The position numbers and the translations under genes were made by a program. From assembly GCA_025200525.1 (NCBI GenBank), contig CM045762.1:82489893-82553892 (forward strand): a DNA stretch of 64,000 nucleotides. Direction: 5' to 3'. How positions within the stretch are numbered: position 1 is the stretch's first letter; each line of letters begins with the position of its first letter. Shown here piece after piece: positions 52,996-64,000 of the stretch. The notes beneath the pieces were generated by a model, which was given only the letters and a program-made list of their open reading frames with translations, did no database searches and was not told where the DNA came from. The DNA comes from Camellia lanceoleosa. Lineage: Eukaryota > Streptophyta > Magnoliopsida > Ericales > Theaceae.

Positions 52996-55217
52996 TGTGA
53001 TAACCCTGTTCTGTATTATGCTAACTGGTGCTTATTTTGAATATGATTTTGTGTGCCATTATGTGAAAATATGTGGTTTTGAATTTATATCTATTCACCG
53101 TAGGAATATCTGTTTGATTGTCTGCTTTGGAAATTAAATTGAAGGCCCTATCGGCCACCGAAACCGAAATTCGTCGCACCATTGTGATTGGCATAATTTT
53201 TAGAGCCTATGGTGAAGTTTAATTAAAAAAATGGATTCGGACCAGATTGAATTGATTAAACTATTGAATCAGTGCCCAATTAGTTATTATTATTAAAATT
53301 GAATTAGTGGGATTTGTTGTAAAAGGGAACTACACCCTCAATTCTCCTCCTTTGTTGCATTTTGGCTGATCCTGAGCTCTAAAATAGAGAGAGGGCCGGC
53401 TAGAGAGAGAGGGAGAGAAACAATTGAAGATTTGCTCAAGAAGCTTGAGTAAATTGAAGGCTAGCTCAAGAATTAACCTTAGTTTGTGAAGAATAAAGCT
53501 CCTTGGTGAGTAATTCATGAGTTTAATGTTGTAAAGTATGTATTCAAGCTAGTTGGGTAATCAAGAGTAAGAATTGAAATGGAATTGAGTTGATCATGTT
53601 GGATTGAAGGTCAATCTATGCATGCATGTGTGTCATTGCTTTGAATTTGCATGTTTGGGCTTGAAATATACGATTCATATAGAGTTTTGATTAAAACTCA
53701 TGTTTGAAATCACCATTTTCATCATCTAGGTTGAGAATAAGGGTAATACATCACATGCATGTACAAACTATAAGAATAGGAGCTTTGAATGCATGAATTT
53801 GCGTGTTGGAAATGAGTTTGGTGTCAATTGAGACATGCATGTGTTTGATTTATGAAATTGAGCTCCATATTGATGTAAATGGGTGTTTGTATTATGATAG
53901 CATAAATATATTTGATGTTTGAGCCATAAATTGTAAGTTGGATCGGTTTGAATGCTGGATTTGAGCTCAAGAACTGAGCTGGAAAACCCAGAAAATTTGA
54001 TGTCCGCTTGAGCGGGGAAACTGTCGCTCGAGTGTGAATTCCGTGCTCTCAGTATTTTTGCAGACTTGGATTTCTGCTCGAGCGGGTAATTTCACGCTCG
54101 AGCGGGGAGACCTTCAGCTCGAGCGCCATACTTCACGCTCAAGCGTAATTTTGATGCATCCAGCACTTTTGTAGACCTCATGGGTTCGCTCGAGCGGAGA
54201 AGTCCACGGTCGAGTGGGGACCCTATTTTCTGAAATTTTGTTTATGCATTTTGTGTTTTGTTTTCTGTCCTCTTTCACTTCTAAGTACTCTTAGGCATGC
54301 ATTGAGCATTGTAATTGAGTTAAAGAGATAAGAATGAAGCCTAAAGAGGAAAATGTGAATTTTGAACGGATTGAATTGTTTGTGACCCTTTTGTGTTCAT
54401 GGAATGTGTAGGGTCGAGCTCCAGGGCAAACCAACCAACCAATCACTGTGAGTAATATCGATATTTGAAACTTGTCATTTGTCCAATTGCTTATTTCCTT
54501 ATAAGCCTTATGAGTTTGCCAGTTTGAATTATGGACAAATGTTTGATATGAATAAAAGAATGGGCCAGAGGCCGTGTTGACACAAATGAATGTTTGAATG
54601 GGCCCAAGGCCAGTTTGTTCAGAACCGTAGTCACTTGACCCAAATTGTGTATATATGTTAAATAGAAATATGAATTGGGCCCAAGGCCATTTGAAGCATG
54701 TTGTTTTATATATCGTTTGTGTAACTTCTTTACTTGATATTATTCACTGGGCTATCGCTCATGCTCATTCATGTATTTGTAGGTAAGCCAAGAGAAGTCC
54801 AAACCCAGCCCCATTGAAGTCTGTGAGGAACAACAAAGGGTTTTGAAGAGTCAGCCATCGCGTCTCACGCACGAGACCCGTCTTCGCCTTTTTGTCATTC
54901 TGTTTTATTTTGTCATGTGGGCGAAGTCTTGGAATATGTTGTATGTAGTTTTCTTGGGTTGACTTAGACTTGTATGATCCTGTATGTACAGAAGCTTGTG
55001 TAGTACATATTTTGTTGTGACTTATTACTATGCATGTGTATGGTTTGTGATGATGTGCCATGTAAGCACAGCTCTATGGACAAAGTTTTAAATTGCTTCC
55101 GTTTGGCCCCCATTAACTCTGTTAAAATACTTTTGGCTTGGTCTGAGGCCGTAGGTAGTCTCATGATTACTGGCCGGTTATGTCCTAAACCCTTGGAAGC
55201 GGGCTCGGGTCATGACA
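52996..55217 (+). repeat. 3' LTR of element D
   Basis: The LTR is 2222 bp, from TGTGATAACC to GGGTCATGACA, ends typical of Del/Tekay LTRs. A block at 54005-54215 repeats CGCTCGAGCG-type palindromes about eight times. A GA-rich run lies at 53385-53420. No gene is seen. Confidence 0.82.
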
Positions 55218-56000
55218 ATAGCCTTCTCCACTTCGTCTCCAGACTCCTGTGCAAGCATGCAGCCCATTGTCGTTTCAGTCACTGATAGGTACAGAATCAA
55301 CAGTTTCGCCGACTCAGGCGGTGACAACACAGGTGGGTTCTGTGGATATTGCTTGATCTTCTTGAAAGCAACCTGGCATCGGTCGTCCCATTGGAACTTC
55401 TTTCCTTTCTTCAGGAGACCAAACAGTGGTTCACAAATCAAGGTTAATTTTGCAATAAACCGTCTTATGAATTGCACTTTACCTAGAAAGCCTCGCACCT
55501 CCACTTCAGTCCTCGGTGGTGGCATTTCTAAGATGGACTTGATTTTAGAGGGATCGATCTCGATACCCGTTTGTGTGATCAAGAACCCCAGTATTTTCCC
55601 TGCTGTAACACCAAATGTACATTTTTGTGGATTCAGCCGCAACCGATACTCTCTGATCCTTTGGAAGAATTTCTGCAAGGCGGTGTAGTGGCCCTCTCTT
55701 TCCTTGGACTTGACAATCATGTCGTCCATGTACACCTCAACCGCTTTATGGATCATATCGTGCAAAATCGTGGTCGCAGCCCGTCGATACGTAGCTCCAA
55801 CATTCTTCAACCCAAACGGCATCACCCTATAACAATAGGTTCCCCATGGGGTGGTGAAAGTAGTTTTCTCCCTGTCTTCGGGTGCCATCAAAATCTGATT
55901 GTAGCCTGAAAACCCATCCATGAACGAGAGCAACGCATGCCCAGTAGTGAAATCCACTAATTCGTCGATATGCGGCAGAGGAAAGTCGTCAAATCCAGTG
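55218..56000 (-). pseudogene. Element E reverse transcriptase and RNase H start
   Basis: The frame from DDFPLPHIDELVDFTTGHAL through FMDGFSGYNQILMAPEDREK, MPFGLKNVGATYRRAATTIL and KCTFGVTAGKILGFLITQTG to LILYLSVTETTMGCMLAQES is cut by D after EVEKAI. The catalytic box is YMDD, where A and B have YVDD. The upstream part (SYEDMPGINPEIIQHWI, RIRPDWALKIKEEATKQIDA, VCVDFRDLNKA, 56328-55957) is in another frame, because bases are lost at the SPKDDF position near 55990. Confidence 0.85.
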
Positions 56001-56934
56001 CTTTGTTCAAATCCCTGAAGTCCACACATAGCCGAATTCTGCAGTCCTTCTTCGACATCAGAACTATATTGGCCAACCAAGTTGGGTAGTCAGATACTAA
56101 TAGGAACCCTGCATCGATCTGCTTGGTGGCCTCTTCTTTGATTTTCAAAGCCCAGTCCGGGCGGATCCTTCGAAGCTTCTGCTTAACAGGTCGGGCCTCT
56201 GGGTCAAGAGGGATCCAGTGCTGTATAATCTCAGGATTTATCCCAGGCATGTCTTCATAGGACCACGCGAAAACATCTTTGAAATCTTTTAATAAAGCGA
56301 CTAAGCACTCTCGCTCCTCCGAAGACAACGTGGACCCGATTTAGACTAGCCGCTGGTCCTTCTCAGTACCAACATTAATTGTGGTGATTTCATCAACCAA
56401 AGGTTTTACAAACCTCTCATGCTCTTGATCAATCAAACGTTGTAAAATCGGAGGAATTTCTTCCTCTTCGTTTTCATCAAAATTCTGAAAGTCTTGATTA
56501 ATGCAATAAATTAAAGGCATAGAAAAGTACTCGGAAGCCACAGCCGTACCACTCTCATTAATAGCATCCAGTCCGCCCGATTCCTTTGTTACAACACACT
56601 CAAAGGAAAAAGAAAAAGACGCCCTGGATAGGACAGTGGCATCCGTGTTATCACCCCCAAGAATACCGGACTCAGACTCAGAAGAGTTGGAATCTGATTC
56701 CGACTCCACAAACTTAGTGGAATCAGATTCCGGCTCACTAATTGACCCGAAACTGCTCGATAAAAAGCCCTCCTCGTATTGATAGACGAGGGAGGGTGCG
56801 ATGGATGCACCAATAATGCCTAAAGATGGCCCCACAACCGCTTCATCCCCGATAATGGAAACTGAGAAGTTATCCCCTAAGCACTCTGGTACGATCTGAG
56901 GATCTGAGAGGAGACAAGCCAGCGCTACCCCCAT
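55957..56934 (-). pseudogene. Element E protease-RT linker and RT N-terminus
   Basis: Frames 56934-56341 and 56328-55957 are separated by a TAG where A and B read CGG/CAG-type codons (VGTEKDQRLV, then stop). The content is an acidic Ser/Glu-rich tract, NQDFQNFDENEEEEIPPILQ and FAWSYEDMPGINPE. Confidence 0.8.
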
Positions 56935-57081
56935 CTCAATTTATGTGTTCTCGGAATCCTCCTCCTTGCACTGCTCAGCCATCTCTAGTAGGTCTGTCTG
57001 CTCTTTGGTAACTTCATCCCCGGACAACTGAAGATCAAAGAAGATTTCAAAGCCGGGCAACCACCGCTTCTCTGAATTCAT

Positions 57082-58240
57082 CTAGGGCTTCGGAAAGCCA
57101 CAGAATGGGAAGTCTTCCCCCTCCTGGACAAAGCGTCCATTCAGGGTCCCCTGGATAGGTTGGTGCATCAACTCATAATGCTTCCCAGCTTGTTTGGCTC
57201 TAGCTCTTCCGGCTATCTCTCTTCCTTTCCTCGCCCAATCCTCTTTGGTAGGCAGATAACGTAATCCAAAGGTATATGGGTTATGTGGCACTTCGGCCGA
57301 TGCTGCAACGCCCTTCCGGTCACTTCAACCCAATCCCATCCCGGGCATGTGCTGAAGCTTGTTCAAAAGGTAGACAGACTGTGCACTGATGTATAGCCCC
57401 TCATCAACAGCTAGCATATTTTGTACAACCCGGGCCTCAGATAGGGTAAATCCTAATAGAAATACATCCTCCGCACCATGCTCAATCTCTAGAACTGGTG
57501 TAGAAACCTCTGGCGGTGGATGTATCGAAGAATTCCCAAAAACAATTGCCACCCCCTTCCCGTGGAGGTACTTCAGCATTTGGTGTAAGGTGGAAGAGAC
57601 GACTTTCACTTGGTGCAGCCACGGCCGCCCAAGGAGTAGATTGAAGGTTGCGGGAACATCCAAGACATGAAATTCAATGTCATGTTGGCCCGAACCAGCC
57701 CGAGCCTTAATTCGTACGGTCCCCATCACCTCTCGGCTGGTATTATCATAGGCCCGTATCACCTGGGCCGTAGGCACGAAATCTGTGGGCTTCAACCTGA
57801 TAGCATATGACGTTCTCAACGGACATACATTGATAACAGATCCTGTGTCAACAAGGACCACAGGTATCCATTTCTCTCTGCACTCCACAGAGATATAGAG
57901 CGGTTTTGTTAAGATTTGAGCCCTCAGGCGGTAGTTTTTTGTCAATAAAGGTCAAGGTTAGGGAAGTTCCTCCCGGGAAAACCAGCCCTAGCAACTGCTC
58001 CGGTGTTGTATCAATTGAAAGCTTGGCCTTATCCATGGCTGTAAGGACAGCCTGTCTGTGAACCCTCAAGGCCATAAGCAGTACCCAGATGGAGATGTCT
58101 GCTTGAATTTTCTTAAGCTGTTTCAGTACAGCCTTCTCCTCTAACAGTTTTTCTTTCTGCCTCTCCGCTTCTTTGTCCTTCCCGGCTGCCTCTAGCTGAT
58201 CTAAGTGTGGGGGCTTGAAATACCGCCCACTCCTTGTCAT
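57082..58240 (-). pseudogene. Element E aspartic protease with G-patch
   Basis: Three frames. 58240-57848 has MTRSGRYFKPPHLDQLEAAG. 57945-57325 has VLVDTGSVINVCPLRT with the catalytic DTG, NLLLGRPWLHQVK and the G-patch start MPGMGLG. 57291-57082 has GLRYLPTKEDWARKGREIAG. A one-base shift near 57905 and a TGA inside the G-patch (GLG followed by stop) break it. Confidence 0.85.
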
Positions 58241-58288
58241 ATGGTCAACCTCCTCAACATACCAAGTGTCATCTGGTTGGTCCTGCCC

Positions 58289-60780
58289 CTAATTTTCATC
58301 AGTGTGGGCAAGACGTAAGTCATCGTCTTCCCACCATATCCCATCAGAAACCGACAGACAGCTGTCCGATTTTGTTGTAACTGTTTGTGTGCTCACATCA
58401 CATTCCGTCCCTGCAGGGGCTTTGGCCTTCCTAGCACTCTCAAGATCCTTGATGTTTTCTTGTTTAAGACGCTTCAATGCAGCCTCCTGTTTAGTGTCTA
58501 CTGTACTCAAACTGCCCGAATCTCAGGCAAAATTCTTTACATCGGTCCTCTCCAGTGATTTCTCCTGATTCTCGGCCATTCCAGCCATTGCTGATATCCT
58601 AGCTTCTGATTGTCCCAGTTTTGGCTGAGGCACCTGAACAACATCTGGCTCGTCGCTGAGCCACCCAGTATTTTCTACTGATCCATCTAAGTCGAACCAA
58701 TTGATGTTCACATCCCCTGAGTCCTGCTCGTTGAAGAACTGTAGATTAGCAATATCTTCTTCCAGCTCTGCTAGGTCATCTAACCCCTGAGCAGGTCCAT
58801 CCCCCCGAACCACACTGATTTCTACCCCAGCAGACAAGTCTACCCTTGGCTTGTCCTGATCCGACGATACGATATAACCACTCGGGTTTTATGCTCCCTC
58901 GGTAAAGCTCCCAGATCCCTGAAGTTCTGAATCAATATTCCCACTTGCCTCCAAAGTCATCCTAGTTCTGTCTTCAACGGTCACCACCACAGGCTCAGTT
59001 TGGGTTTGGGAGGTGCTCAACATGCACAAGTCCGTGCTGCCTGGGATGAACACATCATGCTTGGGTAGGTGAGAGGGCGTGATGTATATGCTCGAGTCAT
59101 ATGGAATGGTCGTGGTTTGGATTAGGTTGATGTGTTTGGGTGGTGGAGCTTGGTTATGTGGTGGGAGTGTGTTGGTGGTGACATTCGGCTTCTTTGGAGG
59201 CGTAATCACCTTGTTGTTGATGAGGTCCTGAATCTCATGACGCAGTCTAAAGCACTGGTCAGTATCATGACGATGTTGTTGGTGAAAGGCACAGTATTTG
59301 GTCGGGTTATGGGTTAGTGGCAAGTTATTTGGTAATGGCCGCGACTCTAGGTGCTTCAGATGCCCCTTCCTGATTAAAACCCCCAGGGCTTTGGACAAAG
59401 GCATATACAGCAGGGCATAAGTCCTCTGGCCCCGGGGTGGGTATTTGGCTATTTGTGAGCTGGTACCGGACGCACCGGTGAATGGGGTTGCTGTTTTTGG
59501 TGTGGTGGTGGTGACCATACCTACATCGAAAGTTCTGGCAGTTGCAACATTACTAGTGCTTGCATTCGAACCACGGGTAAATACCCTTTTCGGCTGCTCT
59601 CTCTCGTGCTCAATCAGACCCTACTTCATGGCGTCCTCAATCTGTACCCTAATCTCATGTAAATCAGAAAAGGTGAGGAGGGGTAAGACGATCCTTTTTT
59701 GCATTAGTTTGCATTGGAGGTTGCGCACAACCATTCGTATCTGATTCTTTTCGACCGGCCTAGTGGTCATTATAGAAGCTTTGGCCCTCCAACGGGTTAC
59801 AAAGTCAGAGAAGCCCTCTTTCGGCTCCTATCTGGTTGTCTCGAGATCATGAGTTGTGATCTCGATATGTGTGTTGTATGAGTACTGGGCAACGAAGGCC
59901 TCTACCATTTCTTCCCCACTTCTCTTGATAGAATCTTCCAAATTCACATACCAGATGGCTGCGACACCTAACAGGCTCCGGCCGAAGAGGGAAACCTTTG
60001 GCAGTCTGGAGAGGCCTATTGGCCTTAGGATATCTGAGAACAACCGTAGGTGTACCATGGGATCCCCAGAACCGTCAAAACGGTCTATATGTGGCATCTT
60101 GAACCAATCCAACAAAGTCACCGTTGAATCGGTGTATCCATCCTCTATGTCTAGAATGGAATTAACGCCTTGAGCTTTTTTGAACAACTTTTCTAACTTG
60201 CTCACTTTCAGCGCTGTTGGATCCACCTCAAACTCAAACGGTGTATCCACTAGATTAGCTTGTGCTTTGGACAGTTGAGGCAGAATTGGGGGTGGAATTG
60301 GCCCTGTTGGGACGTCCGTATTTTCTTGGACATGAGCTGCATCCCCGGGTGTTGGAACCCTAGGTGGGGGTGAGGGTGGATGCGAAGCAAATGCTCCGAC
60401 TTGTTGTGGTTGCTGCTGTTGCTAAAGCCTAGCAATCAGTTCTGCCTGTTGAGCCACAACCTTTGTCTGGCGGGCAGCATCCCGCTGCATGGCCTGTATG
60501 GTTTCTTGGAGCTGACGCATCATGTCCTCCATACTTGCCATAAGGTGCTGATCTGACTGAACAATAGGTATATCTCTCTGTGGTAGAAGCGAAAACCCCA
60601 GCCTGACTGCACACTGGTGGGGTGGATAAAGACCGTTGATCTGGTAACCGTTCTACTGATGAACTGCGCCTAACTGACCTTCGTCTAGTAACCGGGGGTA
60701 ATGAAAAGAACACAGCTTGTCCTTCAACTAGATCCTCAGATCGATGAAACCTTCTTTCTCTAACCTAGGATGCTTTGGGG
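58289..60780 (-). pseudogene. Element E gag
   Basis: From the 5' end: FFSLPPVTRRRSVRRSSSVE (60713 region); a Pro/Gln-rich linker; the capsid domain 60250-59828 (DPTALKVSKLEKLFKKAQGV, MPHIDRFDGSGDPMVHLRLF, FVAQYSYNTHIEITTHDLET); a TAG where A reads CAA/CAG (TTR, stop, EPKE); KYPPRGQRTYALLYMPLSKA; the zinc knuckle KYCAFHQQHRHDTDQCFRLR; and an acidic tail to 58289. The gag tail runs in phase into the protease region apart from single stops, supporting an ancestral gag-pro fusion. The 5' end has no ATG and is preceded by CTTTTTGCAAG|G. Confidence 0.82.
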
Positions 60781-61484
60781 GAAACTGCCTCTTCGGAAGT
60801 AATGATGCTAAACTACCTTGCAAAAAGATAAATAAAACATAATAAGGAAACAATAAGCAGAAAAACAGACAGCATTTTGGCTTAAATTAAGACAACACAC
60901 AGTTGACATTGTAAGCTGAACACACTGTTCTGAATACTGATCATTGTTCCCAAATCACTGCCCCAAATTTGATACCCTCTGGTAAAACTGATTCCCCCAA
61001 ATACTGATGCCCACAGACCTGATACCCAGACTTGCAAACTGGTACATACAACTTGTAGAGACACACTCTAACAGCACATATCAAGCAAGTAAAAGTCAAA
61101 ACACCCCTATATTGGTGAAGGGCTTCGCTGTCCTATCTTGTCAGGAGCTAGGGTTTCACTACGCACACAGCGATTTCAAACAACCTCCAATCGGGCAAGC
61201 AACCTGTCCTAGTTTGAAATGGTCACTATAGTCTCCGATATGCAACTAGGTCGAATGGTCAAAATGGGTGCCTCGATAACAATCGAGGTTGTGTTCCCAC
61301 CATGGCAGAGCCCGTAACCAGTTAGCCTTATGGCACGCTTTTCCATGCAAGCCTCTGACAAACAGTTCAAGAATAGCGGATGGCAAACACTATGACTTAC
61401 GCGCACCAATGCAAATGTAATGCAAAGAAACACATAAGTGTAAACAAAATAGCATATCATAATGTTCGAGTCAAGTTCTCTACA
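60781..61484 (-). other. 5' leader of element E
   Basis: About 700 nt without a coding frame, with the conserved GTCAGGAGCTAGGGTTTCAC block (61139-61159) and the hairpin CCTCGAT-AACA-ATCGAGG at 61271-61288. Confidence 0.72.
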
Positions 61485-61502
61485 TCCCCAGCAAAGTCAC
61501 AA
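61485..61502 (-). other. Primer binding site of element E
   Basis: The minus strand TTGTGACTTTGCTGGGGA is the B site with three C-to-T type changes, as expected of an old methylated copy. Confidence 0.75.
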
Positions 61503-61507
61503 GAAAC

Positions 61508-64000
61508 TGTAGACCACTCGAAGTCTGCTCCGCGCGCGAGGGCGCGAATTGTAGTTCTTAGCTACTATAGTTCAAACCTCTATCACGGTTCTAAATCAAA
61601 TCTCACAAAGTGCAATGTAAGACTGATAAATCACCGAAGAGTTCAAATCTGGCAATTGGTTTTGAAAAATCAATTTTGAATGAAAAGCGTCAAACATGGA
61701 GTATTTTTCCAGATTTCAGAGTCGCCATCTAAATATTTTATTTTGGGAAATTTAGGAAACCCTGAGTCGTGCCTAAGGCCACGTGTCCGTCATCACCAAA
61801 GTTGCCTCGGCTCGGGAACTTGGGTACGAGAGGGAAAGGTCCTAAAATGAGCACCTCCGCTTGCCCGATCAAAGGATCGACCTCTACTAACATGATATCT
61901 TGTTTTTAAAAACACATGCGTTCTTATTCCGGTTATTAATCTAGCTTACTATGTGATGCACACAACATGCAAATATAGACTAAATCGCCTAAATTGGAAC
62001 AAAACAATTCAATGTTTGTTTTTGAAAATGGTTTGAAAGTGCTACTTGAAAGTAGGCTAAGACATGGATTTGCCACCCTCAAGTGGGCTTAGAAAACATG
62101 GTGATTTGCCACTTCAAGTGGGCTTAAAATGCACATTTTGATGAATTGTTCCAATTCGAGCAATGAAACCTTCATTGATAGGCATTCATGCAGTTAAACA
62201 CTTAAGCAATTAGCCTCATGGCAAGCATTCTATCATGGTAGTCACGTACACATATGCAAGGATGCTAAATAAACACTCACAGTGTACTCTGAGCCAAAAC
62301 ATAAGCTATGTTAGAAATCATGCATGATCCTAACTGTGTTAAGATGCCTAATGTAACACATGCAAAAATGCAACTAAAATAGGCTCGGCTATCTAGAATG
62401 GCATATGAATGCAACATTTGCTAACATGCTTTGAAACACGTATGCAAGAAAGTGTATTGAAATACAATACAGTTTGAATGATGCTCCGAACCCGGTGCAT
62501 GCAAGACGAATGAATGATGCACACATTCAAAGCATAAGTATGCTAATTGAAACATGCCCTCAAACTAACCATCGAAAGTTGGTAAATAAAAGGGAGAAAG
62601 ACATGGGGTTGGAAGACATTCACATACACACGCACACTTATTACAACAGTACGCCCTCTCGACGGAGGGTCCGAATAAATTTAGCTAACTAGCTACGCTA
62701 ATTAAACTAATTATTACAAATCAACTAATTAACTAACTTAGCTAATTAATTATTACAACTTGAATTGAATCAACTAACTATTCTAACTTAATTAAGTACA
62801 AACTGAATTAATTAATTAAACACTTAACTAATTAATTACAAAATAACTAAGCTAACAAACTAGTTTAGCTAAGAAATTTAAACAAATGGCCTCGGGAAGC
62901 GAGGGGGATATGCATGCTCGGTCGGCTTCACTCGGAAATCCACTACCGTGCCTCATGATGCCTCTGTTTGCACACTTCTGTATTTCTGAAAATTATGCCA
63001 ACTTCCAGAATGCTTTGGACCCACCTTAGGAGCATGCTGAGGGATGGTCGGCCAACAAGGATGGCCATCGGCCACTTGTGATTGTCGATCGGTAGCCTTG
63101 GTAGCCAATCGGCAACTTTAATGGCCAGTCGGCCATTGATTCCTGCAATTTCTCCTTTTGCTGCAACAGAGCACAAACAGATGCATGGCAGTGTATTTGC
63201 AAGATATGTGTGCACAACCACCCACCCTATCATTTCTCAAGCTCAAGGGAGTGTGGTACTCGACTCTCGGGCCACCAACCATGCATCGCAATGCACGATG
63301 GCCGAGAAGCCAAGTTTGCACAAGTCAATGTCAATGAATGCACAAATAACACATAAGGGCCTCCACCTCTATCATGCTTGATCAAGAGTGTTGGCGACCT
63401 AAGGAATGAGGCACGTTTTATCACTTTGAGTATGAAACGCCTCTCGTTCCTCGTGTTTAGATTAACGTTCGATCCAAACACATGCAATGCATCACACATG
63501 CAAACAACATGCTTATCTACTAACGCTAAAGTGGCATGTATGAGGTTCCATCATACAAGCAATGCATGCATGGCATATTTAGAGGCTAAAGCATCAAAGC
63601 AAGCAAAGAGCATCATACAAGAGGCATACAATACAATGCTCAATGGACTTAAACCAACCCCAAACAGACCTCATGCATGCCTAAACAATGGCCAAAATAT
63701 GCTGAGACTTGAACACAAGAAGCAAGAAAAGGACGCTCAACTCATGGCTCGCAAGCAAGGCATAAAGGTGCAACCCTCAAACGCATTGAAAGAGTGATAA
63801 ACATGAGAGTATAACAAGGCTATATGCTCTGAAATTATGTGTCAAATGACACCATATCACTTAAACAACACAAGTATAGCATGTAAGAGGCCTTAAAGCA
63901 CAAGGCTAGTAAAGAGCAATACACAAGGAGCATGCAATACTAAGCTTAGACAACTAAACCAGCTCTGGACAGAGCTCAACCATGCCAAAATAAAGGCCAA
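61508..64000 (-). repeat. 5' LTR of element E (partial, runs off the window)
   Basis: It starts TGTAGACCAC and carries the U5 block with the PBS-like 11-mer (61717-61727) and the covaried hairpin (61866-61879), then an expanded AT-rich TTAATTAA-type tract (62680-62880) and the CCGGC-like cluster (63040-63140). The 3' half of U5/R differs strongly from A and B. No gene is seen. Confidence 0.85.

Larger units (their letters stand above)
52563..55217 (+). mobile_element. Element D, Tekay/Del-like chromovirus (3' end only)
   Basis: This is the plus-strand 3' end of a different Ty3 lineage: integrase C-terminus, PPT and 3' LTR. Its 5' part is expected left of the window, because C (with A and B) sits inside its integrase. 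Its LTR end at 55217 abuts the RT/RNase H of E, so D was inserted in E. Confidence 0.8.
55218..64000 (-). mobile_element. Element E, older Tat-type Ty3 element (5' half), outermost visible host
   Basis: From the right: 5' LTR (from 61508, running past the window), PBS, leader, gag, protease, linker and RT up to the D insertion inside RNase H. The remainder is outside the window. It is more diverged from A and B than they are from each other, and carries several stops and shifts, as expected of the oldest layer. Confidence 0.85.

Overview
The window is plant nuclear heterochromatin. It holds no ordinary host gene, rRNA, tRNA or CRISPR array. It is filled by Ty3/gypsy LTR retrotransposons nested five deep: B sits in A, A in C, C in D and D in E. 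A, B, C and E are minus-strand elements of one Tat-type group. Their shared marks are a PBS reading TGGCGACTCTGCTGGGGA, 3.7-4.1 kb LTRs, a protease followed by a G-patch, a second RNase H (aRH), and plus-strand antisense genes of the plant mobile domain (PMD/DUF7745) type between pol and the 3' LTR. D is a plus-strand Tekay/Del-like chromovirus. The plant species cannot be told from this sequence; PMD genes and Tat elements point to an angiosperm.

Layout from left to right. 1-6106 is the 3' part of element C: a G-box tandem array, a six-exon PMD gene and the remnant of a second PMD gene. 6107-45449 is element A, bounded by the 5-bp duplication CAATG. Its left half (6107-21850) holds the 3' LTR, PPT, a 60-bp satellite-like array, an antisense DUF7745/PMD gene, pol, protease and most of gag. 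A is interrupted inside gag by element B (21856-40091, duplication GTGTT). A resumes at 40097 with the gag N-terminus, leader, PBS and 5' LTR. 45450-52562 is the rest of C: spacer, a pol remnant, a reduced gag, leader, PBS and 5' LTR. 52563-55217 is the 3' end of D: integrase tail, PPT and 3' LTR. 55218-64000 is the 5' half of E: RT, protease, gag, leader, PBS and part of the 5' LTR. The left partners of C, D and E lie outside the window.

How the parts relate. A and B encode gag, protease, RT, RNase H, aRH and integrase, now frameshifted in places. C has lost RT, RNase H, integrase and the capsid domain of gag. It keeps the same cis signals as A and B (LTR, PBS, leader hairpin, U5 hairpin) and carries a multi-exon PMD gene, so it looks like a cargo-bearing non-autonomous element that A/B-like proteins could move. 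Several short hairpins in the LTR, leader and spacer are kept between subfamilies by paired base changes. A TGCCGG(T/C)CGGCA motif cluster occurs both in the LTRs and upstream of the antisense PMD genes.

Caution. Several patches (about 23.04-23.23, 25.25-29.5, 33.24-33.97, 41.38-41.68 and 42.73-42.79 kb) carry dense small indels, mostly at CAG/CTG (CHG) sites, compared with their sister copies. They may be consensus errors, so broken reading frames there should not be over-read. All similarity statements come from reading the sequence by eye; no alignment was computed.
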